Assembly: GCA_000715855.1 (NCBI GenBank)
Contig: KL571436.1
Coordinates: 4,049 to 9,160, forward strand
Length of the DNA: 5,112 nt
Direction: 5' to 3'
Source: Actinoplanes liguriensis
GTDB lineage: Bacteria; Actinomycetota; Actinomycetes; Mycobacteriales; Micromonosporaceae
Every line of letters begins with the position of its first letter. The stretch's first letter is position 1. Position numbers and translations under genes: made by a program. The notes under the pieces were generated by a model. The model ran no database searches. It saw only the letters and a list, made by a program, of their open reading frames with translations, and was not told the origin of the DNA. Below, piece by piece: positions 1 to 5,101 of the stretch.

Positions 1-548
1 GTGCCGGCGCCGGCCACCGGGTCCTCGCCGAGCAGGTCGGCGAAGAGCGCCCGGTAGTGGACCAGCGCCTGGCGCAGGTCCTCGGTGCCCGCTTCGTCAT
101 TCTTACTGCGCGAACTGATCTCGTGGGCGTTCCGGTAGTGCTCCAGCGTGGCGGCGTGTTCGACGGAGAGGTTGGCGAGTCGCTCGTCGTAGTCGCCGGT
201 GGGGTAGCCGCGCTCGGCGATCAGGCGGGTGACCAGCTCGTCCGCGGTCTCCACCGCCTCCTTCGGACTGTCCACGAACCGGATCTGGACCTCTTCCCAG
301 GCGGCCGAGTACTTCGCCCGGGCTTCGGCGGTGAGCGGCTTCAGTTCCAGCTGCGCGTGCCGCTTGGTGCGTTCGTGCAGCTCACGCTCGGCCTCGGTGC
401 GGTTGCCGGTGTCGGCGACGACGCGGTCGTACTCGGGACCGAAGGTCTGCTGCAGCTTGCGGCGCCGCATGGCCTGGACCCCGAACGCGATCGCGCCGAG
501 CACCAGCAGGATGACGACGATCAGGACGATGGTGGCGGTGGCGGACAT
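1..548 (-). CDS. Small membrane-anchored helical protein of unknown function (3' end beyond window)
   Basis: The frame reads from ATG at 548 leftwards without a stop, giving 182 visible residues; the end lies outside the window. Residues 7-23 (IVLIVVILLVLGAIAFG) form one hydrophobic helix, followed by the basic stretch R28-K31. This suggests an N-terminal membrane anchor with a cytoplasmic tail. The rest is soluble, charged and probably helical, with the segments FGPEYDRVV (36-44), RFVDSPKEAVETAD (90-103), RGYPTGDYDERLANLSVEH (113-131) and TEDLRQALVHYRALF (155-169). I recall similar uncharacterised actinobacterial membrane proteins with the same FGPEYDR and DLRQA(L/M)VHYR blocks, but know no function. 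The start is fixed by a near-perfect SD (AAGGAGG) six bases upstream. The gene is divergent from cvnA, so shared regulation is possible but unproven. A LemA-type protein was considered because of the single N-terminal helix, but its motifs are absent. The gene call is firm; the function is unknown. Confidence 0.88.
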   Translation of the reverse strand, partial: MSATATIVLIVVILLVLGAIAFGVQAMRRRKLQQTFGPEYDRVVADTGNRTEAERELHERTKRHAQLELKPLTAEARAKYSAAWEEVQIRFVDSPKEAVETADELVTRLIAERGYPTGDYDERLANLSVEHAATLEHYRNAHEISSRSKNDEAGTEDLRQALVHYRALFADLLGEDPVAGAG

Positions 549-554
549 CAGGTT

Positions 555-561
555 CCTCCTT
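555..561 (-). promoter_or_regulatory. Shine-Dalgarno of the minus-strand membrane protein gene
   Basis: Read on the minus strand, this is AAGGAGG, essentially the full anti-16S complement, six bases before the ATG at 548. It decides the start codon and shows that the leftward frame is real although it has no stop inside the window. Confidence 0.85.
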
Positions 562-623
562 CTTCCGTCGGAGGTATTCCCACTCGTACCCGTTCATCAA
601 TCCCGTTCTGGAAAACCGGGCGC

Positions 624-639
624 GTGACGGTCCGGTCAC
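624..639. repeat. Inverted repeat GTGAC-N6-GTCAC, possible operator
   Basis: Perfect 5-base arms GTGAC (624-628) and GTCAC (635-639) flank a six-base spacer. The repeat lies about 76 bases upstream of the leftward start codon at 548, a suitable place for a regulator site acting on the minus-strand gene. GTGACGG also occurs at 785-791, nearer cvnA. Short arms in GC-rich DNA arise easily by chance, so the operator role is inference. Confidence 0.3.
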
Positions 640-714
640 CGATTGTCTTCCCAGGCCTCGGAATCCGGCGCGGTGTCCGCAAGCGAACTGTCGCAACCCC
701 GACGCTCGGGAAAT

Positions 715-734
715 GGAGATCAACGCCTATCTCC
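715..734. repeat. Inverted repeat GGAGAT-N8-ATCTCC, possible operator or hairpin
   Basis: Perfect 6-base arms, GGAGAT (715-720) and ATCTCC (729-734), are separated by eight bases. The repeat sits in the middle of the divergent region, upstream of the candidate short ORF and of cvnA. It has no T-tract, so it is not a typical terminator. A binding site for a dimeric regulator or an RNA hairpin are both possible. Confidence 0.35.
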
Positions 735-766
735 CGTGGACAAACGTAATGGAAGGGAAGTTTTCG

Positions 767-850
767 ATGGATCGAGAGCTAGCTGTGACGGACGTCTTTA
801 CGTATTCTTCCGAGGCGCATCCAACCCGGGGCGCTGCCGTCCACTTCTGA
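767..850 (+). CDS. Candidate short ORF upstream of cvnA (27 aa), possibly a leader peptide
   Basis: ATG at 767 opens a 27-codon frame ending at TGA 848-850; the product starts MDRELAVTDVFTYSS. A purine-rich GGAAGGGAAG (751-760) lies six bases before the ATG, one of the better SD-like sequences in the window. The frame could also start at ATG 749, giving 33 aa, but that start lacks an SD. Against it, only about 17 of 27 third positions are G or C, well below the neighbouring genes. No family is recognised. If real, it would be translated in the cvnA leader, ahead of the hairpin at 869-884. It may equally be chance in A+T-richer promoter DNA. Confidence 0.22.
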   Translation: MDRELAVTDVFTYSSEAHPTRGAAVHF

Positions 851-868
851 TCGGCTGGCATCCGGGCC

Positions 869-884
869 CGGCGGCGTGCCGCCG
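869..884 (+). other. Compact GC hairpin in the cvnA leader
   Basis: CGGCGG (869-874) and CCGCCG (879-884) pair perfectly around the loop CGTG. A perfect 10-base palindrome CCGGGCCCGG (862-871) overlaps its left arm, so two alternative pairings compete. The hairpin ends 31 bases before the cvnA ATG and leaves the SD free. No U-tract follows, so it is not a standard terminator. A role in leader stability or translation is conjecture. Confidence 0.35.
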
Positions 885-903
885 TTCCCTGACGAACCCC
901 CTC

Positions 904-911
904 GGGCGGAG
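904..911 (+). promoter_or_regulatory. Shine-Dalgarno of cvnA
   Basis: GGGCGGAG ends four bases before ATG 916. The spacing is a little short, but this is the only SD-like sequence near the start and it matches where the kinase family begins (MKSRNWSIRSKI). TTG at 913 is in frame but would sit almost on the SD. Confidence 0.55.
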
Positions 912-915
912 CTTG

Positions 916-3732
916 ATGAAAAGCCGCAACTGGTCGATCAGATCGAAGATCATCGCGATGGTCGCGGTGCCACTGGCAGCGCTGCTCGCGCTCTGGGTCT
1001 TCGCGACCGCCGCCACCGCCGGCCCGGCGATGGACCTGCTGAACGCGCGCGACGCGGTGCACCGCCTGGGAGACCCGGGCCTGCAGCTCATCGCGCAGCT
1101 TCAGCGTGAGCGGCATTTCTCCGCGGTCTATCTCTCCGCGGCCAAGGACGGCCCGGCCACCGACCTCAAGGCCCAGCGTGCCGCCACCGACCAGGCGCTG
1201 ACCGGGTTCCGCTCGGCGTTGCAGGGCCTGAAGATGAGCGACGACCTGTCCGTCCGGACCGACACGCTGCTGGCCGACCTCACCGAGATCGGGAAGGTCC
1301 GCGGCCGCGTCGACAGCCGCGACGTCGACGTGCTCAACATGATGACCGCTTACAACGACGCGGTGGACGCCGGCTTCGACGTCTCCGCGACGGCCGCGGT
1401 CTTCTTCCACGAGCAGGTCGACCGTGAGGTCCGCGGCCTGATCACCGGCTACCGCGGCCAGGAGTACCTGAGCCGCGTCGACGCCCTGCTGGCCGCGGCG
1501 AACGCGGCCGGCCGGATCGACCAGAAGAGCCGCGGCATCCTGATCGAGAACGTCGCCACCTCGCGCTATCTGCTGCGGACCGGCGTGCAGGACATGCCGC
1601 AGCAGGCGCAGGGCGACTACGCCCGGCTGATCACCGGCTCCTCGTTCATCCAGCTCGACATCATGCAGAACCAGCTCATCGACCAGAGCTACAGCGGTGG
1701 CGCGCCGCCGGTCTCCGGCACCGAGTGGCAGGCGACGTACGACGAGGTCTCCGCAGGCCTGCGGGCGTTCGAGCAGAGCGCCGTCGACGAGGTCGCCTCC
1801 GACGCCACGCCGCTGGCCGTCGACGTGTTCCTCTGGCTGGGCCTGGCCGCGGTGGTCGGCCTGCTCGCCTTCGTCCTGGCCATCTGGGTGTCGGTGCGGG
1901 TCGGCCGGTCGATCGTGGGCCGTCTGATCAAGCTGCGCCGCGAGGCCCTGGAGATGGCCGCCGAGCGGCTGCCCACCGTGGTCCACCGCCTGCAGCGCGG
2001 CGAGGCGGTCGACGTCGATCTCGAGACGCCCCCGCTGGAGTACGGGCAGGACGAGATCGGCCAGCTCGGTCACGCCTTCAACGACGTGCAGCGCACCGCC
2101 GTGCAGTCCGCGGTCGACGAGGCGAACGTCCGGCGCGGCATCAACGAGGTGTTCCTCAACATCGCCCGGCGCAGCCAGACGCTGCTGCACCGTCAGCTCT
2201 CGCTGCTGGACAAGATGGAGCGGCGCGAGACCGAGCCGCAGGAGCTCGAGGACCTGTACCGGGTCGACCACCTGGCCACCCGGATGCGGCGCCACGCGGA
2301 GGACCTGGTCATCCTGGCCGGTGCGGCGCCCGGCCGCGGCTGGCGCAACCCGGTCCCGGTGATCGACGTGATCCGTGGCGCGATCAGTGAGGTCGAGGAC
2401 TACAAGCGGGTCGACATCCGCGCGGTCGCCTCGTCGGCGCTGCTCGGCCGTTCGGTCGGTGACGTCATCCACCTGCTCGCCGAGCTGATCGAGAACGCCG
2501 CGTCGTTCTCCCCGCCGCACACCCGGGTGCAGGTCTCCGGCCAGGGGCTGCCGAACGGCTACGTCATCGAGGTCGAGGACCGTGGCCTGGGCATGACCCC
2601 GGAGGGCGTCGAGATCGCCAACCGGCGGCTGGCCGAGCCGCCCGAGTTCGACCCGGCGGACAGCGCCCGGCTGGGTCTGTTCGTGGTGGCCCAGCTCGCG
2701 ACCCGGCACGGGATCCGGGTGTCGCTGTCGGCTTCGCCGTACGGCGGCATCACCGCGATCGTGATGATTCCCGGCGACCTCGTCACCGCGGCCCCCGGCC
2801 CGGTCGTCCCGGCCGGCTCGAAGGGCCGGGGCGAGACCTCCGGCAGCTGGAACGTCCCGCCGCCCGGCTCGGGTGCCGACACGACCCCGAACTCGCTGGC
2901 CGCCCTGCAGTGGGCGGACAAGAGCGGCAGCGAACTGCAGCAGGTCCCGGCGATCCCGGCGCAGCGGGTGAACGGCTCGGCCGCGCCCGAGGTCGCCGGT
3001 GACGTGCGGAACGGCCGGCACCGCCCGGCCGACCCGGCCGGCGGCCCGGCGCCCAGCTCGGTCGCGTCCGGCCTCACCCCGGACGGTCTGGTGCAGCGCA
3101 AGCGGGTCCGGCGCTCCCCGGAGACGCCGGCCGATCTGCCACCGGAGGCGACCCGGAGCCGGCTCGACGACGTGGCCGGCGCTCTCGGCGCGCCACGCTC
3201 GGTGCCGCGCAACTCGGCGCCGGTGGTGCCGGCGTCGGCCGCCCCGCTCTTCACCACTCCGGAGCTGCCGGCGCCTGCCGCGCAACCCGCCGGTGGCACG
3301 GCCCCGGTGTCCGATGCGGACGGTCCGGACGAGACCACCGCCCAGTTCGGCCCGGACGGCCTGCCCAAGCGGATCCGGCAGGCCAGTCTGGCGCCGCAGT
3401 TGCGCAACCCGGTGGTCGAGCCGGAGCGCTCCACCGCGCCGGAACGTACGCCGGAACAGGTCCGTACGCTGATGAGCGCCCTGCAACGGGGCACGGCACG
3501 AGGCCGGATCCAGGCCTCCCAGGAAGTGACGCCGGTGAACGGCGACAGTGACGGTGGCGCCGCTGAGGCGAGCGGCGCCGGGGTTGCGGAAGCGGCTACC
3601 GTCAGTTTCCCGGCTCTCGTGGATCCCGCGAGCGCCGGCCAGGCAGCATCCGGGGGCGACGGTGATGCGGCCGGCGACCGCGCCGACGTGCCCGGCGGTA
3701 ATGAAGTGAACAGGCCGGAGAAGGACGCATAG
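916..3732 (+). CDS. cvnA: Conservon sensor histidine kinase CvnA (NIT-HAMP-HATPase, 938 aa)
   Basis: This is a membrane sensor kinase, the receptor of the conservon. TM helix 1 spans about residues 12-34 and TM helix 2 about 304-327. The 270 residues between them face outside and match a nitrate/nitrite-sensing (NIT) type domain, with the typical LQRERHFSAVYL at 62-73. A HAMP linker follows (about 328-400, with D379-E380-I381). Next is a helical dimerisation region with RRSQTLLHRQLSLLDKMERR (418-437) and VDHLATRMRRHAEDL (450-464). The ATPase domain shows an N box (E523, N527), a G1 box D555-R-G-L-G559 and a late GLFVVAQLATRHGI (587-600), ending near 623. The final 315 residues are Pro/Ala/Gly-rich and probably disordered, with repeated PDGL..R.R motifs. 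No classical HisKA H-E-x-x-x-P box is seen; H452 or H425 could be the acceptor. ATG 916 is chosen because family members start with this MxSRxWSIRSKI sequence; the 91 residues upstream look non-coding. It heads the operon and shares one base with cvnB. The true ligand is unknown; NIT does not prove nitrate sensing. Confidence 0.93.
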   Translation: MKSRNWSIRSKIIAMVAVPLAALLALWVFATAATAGPAMDLLNARDAVHRLGDPGLQLIAQLQRERHFSAVYLSAAKDGPATDLKAQRAATDQALTGFRSALQGLKMSDDLSVRTDTLLADLTEIGKVRGRVDSRDVDVLNMMTAYNDAVDAGFDVSATAAVFFHEQVDREVRGLITGYRGQEYLSRVDALLAAANAAGRIDQKSRGILIENVATSRYLLRTGVQDMPQQAQGDYARLITGSSFIQLDIMQNQLIDQSYSGGAPPVSGTEWQATYDEVSAGLRAFEQSAVDEVASDATPLAVDVFLWLGLAAVVGLLAFVLAIWVSVRVGRSIVGRLIKLRREALEMAAERLPTVVHRLQRGEAVDVDLETPPLEYGQDEIGQLGHAFNDVQRTAVQSAVDEANVRRGINEVFLNIARRSQTLLHRQLSLLDKMERRETEPQELEDLYRVDHLATRMRRHAEDLVILAGAAPGRGWRNPVPVIDVIRGAISEVEDYKRVDIRAVASSALLGRSVGDVIHLLAELIENAASFSPPHTRVQVSGQGLPNGYVIEVEDRGLGMTPEGVEIANRRLAEPPEFDPADSARLGLFVVAQLATRHGIRVSLSASPYGGITAIVMIPGDLVTAAPGPVVPAGSKGRGETSGSWNVPPPGSGADTTPNSLAALQWADKSGSELQQVPAIPAQRVNGSAAPEVAGDVRNGRHRPADPAGGPAPSSVASGLTPDGLVQRKRVRRSPETPADLPPEATRSRLDDVAGALGAPRSVPRNSAPVVPASAAPLFTTPELPAPAAQPAGGTAPVSDADGPDETTAQFGPDGLPKRIRQASLAPQLRNPVVEPERSTAPERTPEQVRTLMSALQRGTARGRIQASQEVTPVNGDSDGGAAEASGAGVAEAATVSFPALVDPASAGQAASGGDGDAAGDRADVPGGNEVNRPEKDA
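3066..3480 (+). other. Arginine-motif section of the CvnA C-terminal tail
   Basis: Within the disordered tail, residues 722-732 (PDGLVQRKRVR) and 813-821 (PDGLPKRIR) repeat a PDGL-x2-R-x-R pattern. The second runs into QASLAPQLRNP (822-832). A further block, RTPEQVRTLMSALQRGTARG, covers residues 844-863. I recall the GLP-x-R-x-R...LAPQL and 'TPEQVR...S.LQRG' blocks as recurring at the ends of actinobacterial NIT-type kinases. They look like short linear docking motifs, possibly for CvnB, CvnC or CvnD; that partner role is inference. Confidence 0.55.
3717..3725 (+). promoter_or_regulatory. Shine-Dalgarno of cvnB
   Basis: GGAGAAGGA lies inside the last codons of cvnA, six bases before the GTG at 3732. 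It supports a GTG start that overlaps the cvnA stop as TAGTG. Confidence 0.75.
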
Positions 3733-4151
3733 TGGCACAGACGACGAAGCAGAGCGCGAACCTCACCTGGCTCCTCGACGACCTCGTCGAGCGGGTGCCG
3801 ACCGCACAGCAGGCCGTGGTGCTTTCCGCGGACGGCCTGATGCTGGGCGCCTCGGCCGCCATGAGCCGGGAGGACGCCGAGCATCTCTCGGCGATGGCGG
3901 CCGGATTCCAGAGCCTGGCCAAGGGCGCGAGCCGGCATTTCGGGGCCGGCGCGGTACGGCAGACGGTGGTGGAGATGGAGGACGCGTTCCTCTTCGTCAC
4001 CGCCGCTGGGCAGGGCGCCTGCCTGGCCGTTCTCGCGTCGGCCGACGCCGACCTGGGCCTGATCGCCTACGAGATGGCGATGCTGGTCACCCGGGTCGGG
4101 CAGACGATGAGCGCCCCGGAGCGGGACATCATGAAGCCTGAACTGCGATGA
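3732..4151 (+). CDS. cvnB: Roadblock/LC7 domain protein CvnB (139 aa)
   Basis: This is a single-domain roadblock/LC7 protein, the second conservon component. The opening LTWLLDDLVERVPTAQQAVVLSADGLMLGASAAM (residues 11-44) is the hallmark: an N-terminal helix, then a strand, then 'S-x-DGL'. H51-A66 forms the long central helix (HLSAMAAGFQSLAKGA). Strands follow at 74-82 (AVRQTVVEM) and 85-91, then the CLAVLAS strand (97-103) and a last helix at 107-126. Roadblock proteins commonly dimerise and bind small GTPases; MglB acts this way on MglA. CvnB is therefore the likely partner of CvnD and may also contact the CvnA kinase. Length is typical of the family. It starts with GTG, uses the first base of the GTG as the last base of the cvnA stop, and has a strong SD, so it is translationally coupled to cvnA. 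No membrane segment or signal peptide is visible, so it is cytoplasmic. Confidence 0.95.
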   Translation: MAQTTKQSANLTWLLDDLVERVPTAQQAVVLSADGLMLGASAAMSREDAEHLSAMAAGFQSLAKGASRHFGAGAVRQTVVEMEDAFLFVTAAGQGACLAVLASADADLGLIAYEMAMLVTRVGQTMSAPERDIMKPELR

Positions 4152-4162
4152 GCCGCCGGTGA
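4148..4162 (+). other. Four-codon relay ORF linking cvnB stop to cvnC start
   Basis: ATG at 4148 overlaps the cvnB stop as ATGA and opens ATG-AGC-CGC-CGG-TGA (M-S-R-R-stop). Its TGA (4160-4162) in turn overlaps the cvnC GTG at 4159 as GTGA. CvnC has no clear SD, so a ribosome ending cvnB could restart here and be passed on to cvnC. The arrangement is seen directly; its use in translation is inference. Confidence 0.3.
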
Positions 4163-4524
4163 ATCACGACTGGATGGATCAGGACGCGGGTCCGGTGGTC
4201 CGGCCGTACGCGATGACCCAGGGTCGTGTCGCGCCGTCCGGCGGCGACTTCGACCTGGTCGCGTTCGTGGTCGCGACCGTGCCGGACCTGGCGTCCGGCA
4301 TCCAGTTGCAGCCGGAGCACCATGCCATCGTGGCCGCCGCCTGGGAGCCGATCTCCGTCGTGGAGCTGGCGTCCCACCTCGATCTGTCGATCGGCGTGAT
4401 CCGGGTTCTTCTCGGTGATCTACGCTCTGCGGGTCTCATCTCGCTGTACGAACCTCCCGCGGCCACTCAGCCGCACGACGTCGACGTACTCAAGGCGGTT
4501 GTCAATGGACTCCGTGCGCTCTGA
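4159..4524 (+). CDS. cvnC: DUF742 protein CvnC (121 aa)
   Basis: This is the third conservon component, of the DUF742 family. The signature is GPVVRPYAMTQGRVAP (residues 11-26), followed by a hydrophobic strand (DLVAFVVATV, 32-41). Residues 53-98 look like a winged helix-turn-helix: EHHAIVAAAW, then SVVELASHLDLSIGVIRVLLGDLRSAGLISLYEP, with two short helices, a turn at D75-S77 and a recognition-like helix before the wing. The region resembles bacterial transcription factors, yet DNA binding has not been shown to me from sequence alone; protein bridging is the alternative. GTG 4159 is preferred because homologues carry a D-W-x-[DE] stretch before the GPVVRPYA block, matched here by D4-W5. ATG 4174 (residue 6) is a possible shorter start. 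No SD precedes either start, so translation probably depends on cvnB, seven bases upstream. The gene's end overlaps cvnD by 20 bases. It is probably cytoplasmic, at the membrane complex. Confidence 0.92.
   Translation: MNHDWMDQDAGPVVRPYAMTQGRVAPSGGDFDLVAFVVATVPDLASGIQLQPEHHAIVAAAWEPISVVELASHLDLSIGVIRVLLGDLRSAGLISLYEPPAATQPHDVDVLKAVVNGLRAL
4492..4498 (+). promoter_or_regulatory. Shine-Dalgarno of cvnD, inside cvnC
   Basis: AAGGCGG sits six bases before ATG 4505. It fixes the cvnD start inside the last codons of cvnC and rules against the longer in-frame version from 4415, whose extra 30 residues are only the shifted reading of cvnC. Confidence 0.65.
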
Positions 4525-5101
4525 CCGCGCCAGCGGCTCGCGCATCCCGGTCGCGCTGAAGATTCTCATCGCGGGCGGTTTCGGCGTGGGCAAGACGACG
4601 ATGGTCGGCTCGGTCAGCGAGATCCGGCCGCTGCAGACCGAAGAGGTTCTCACCGGTGCCGAGGGCGCCGACGACGTGTCCGGTGTGGAGGGTAAGACCA
4701 CCACCACGGTGACCATGGACTTCGGCCGGATCACCATCACCGAGGACCTGCAGCTCTACCTGTTCGGCACGCCTGGGCAGGACCGGTTCTGGTTCCTCTG
4801 GGACGAGTTGTCGCAGGGCGCGCTCGGCGCGGTGGTGCTCGCCGACACCCGTCGCCTGGCCGACTGCTTCCCGTCGATCGACTACTTCGAGCAGCGCGGC
4901 ACGCCGTTCGTGGTCGCGGTGAACACCTTCGACTCGGAGCACCGGTTCGGGCCGGACGCGGTCGCCCGCGCCCTCGACCTCGACCCGGGTGTCCCGGTGG
5001 TGCTCTTCGACGCCCGCGACCAGGTCGCGGCCCGTAACGTCCTGATCGAGCTGGTGGAGTACGTCGCCCGTCGTCAGTACGCCGCGGCTGCCGCCCGCTG
5101 A
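4505..5101 (+). CDS. cvnD: Conservon small GTPase CvnD (198 aa)
   Basis: This is a Ras-like small GTP-binding protein and the switch component of the conservon. Visible motifs: G1/Walker A G24-GFGV-G29-K30-T31; a threonine-rich loop K64-T-T-T-T68 acting as the G2/switch I area; G3 region F87-G88-T89-P90-G91-Q92; G4-like N140-T-F-D143; and a G5-like D169-A-R171. In classical GTPases G3 is DxxG; here the Asp is G88, as I recall for conservon GTPases generally. MglA also lacks this Asp, having Thr. The remaining fold, from KILIAGGFGVGKTT to the final helix (LIELVEYVARR, 180-190), is complete, and length is normal for the family. There is no lipidation motif; the C-terminus is an alanine run ending in Arg. 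CvnB is the likely regulator or partner. ATG 4505 has a good SD and overlaps the end of cvnC by 20 bases, so coupled translation is likely. GTP binding is well supported; hydrolysis rate cannot be judged. Confidence 0.95.
   Translation: MDSVRSDRASGSRIPVALKILIAGGFGVGKTTMVGSVSEIRPLQTEEVLTGAEGADDVSGVEGKTTTTVTMDFGRITITEDLQLYLFGTPGQDRFWFLWDELSQGALGAVVLADTRRLADCFPSIDYFEQRGTPFVVAVNTFDSEHRFGPDAVARALDLDPGVPVVLFDARDQVAARNVLIELVEYVARRQYAAAAAR

Larger units (their letters stand above)
549..915. other. Divergent intergenic region between the membrane protein gene and cvnA
   Basis: This 367-base gap separates two divergently transcribed genes and must hold promoters for both. Parts of it, notably about 740-810, are clearly richer in A+T than the flanking genes. 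It contains the inverted repeats at 624-639 and 715-734, a short candidate ORF (767-850) and a hairpin at 869-884. No clean -35/-10 pair could be assigned on either strand. TATTCT at 803-808 resembles a -10 box for cvnA but lacks a matching -35. The cvnA reading frame stays open back to 643, but the extra residues look non-coding. Confidence 0.75.

Noticed and set aside
573..600. Minus-strand TTGATG...AATACC as a -35/-10 pair for the leftward gene
   Set aside because: The -35 is fair but the -10 is poor, and it would put the transcript start very close to the SD. It is not strong enough to annotate.
57..749. Plus-strand open frame across the left part of the window
   Set aside because: It is antisense to the minus-strand membrane protein, whose SD, membrane helix and conserved-looking blocks are convincing. 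The plus frame has none.
780..808. TATTCT (803-808) as the cvnA -10 box
   Set aside because: No acceptable -35 hexamer stands 16-18 bases upstream, and streptomycete-type promoters are too variable to call from one hexamer.
643..915. N-terminal extension of cvnA by 91 residues back to a TTG at 643
   Set aside because: The extra residues are low in hydrophobic structure, lack an SD at 643, and precede the sequence MKSRNWSIRSKI that is the usual family start. The region is A+T-richer intergenic DNA.
727..3738. A very long open frame on the minus strand opposite cvnA, about 1000 codons
   Set aside because: It is the antisense shadow of a high-GC gene: rich in Arg, Gly, Ala, His and Val, no recognisable domain, and cvnA on the other strand has clear family motifs throughout.
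2559..3938. Minus-strand open frame of about 459 codons across the end of cvnA and start of cvnB
   Set aside because: Ser/Ala/Gly/Pro-rich composition with no domain, lying over the coding strand of two well-supported genes.
4415..4504. N-terminal extension of cvnD by 30 residues
   Set aside because: It would overlap cvnC by over 100 bases in a shifted frame. ATG 4505 has an SD at the right distance and places the Walker A loop at the expected position.
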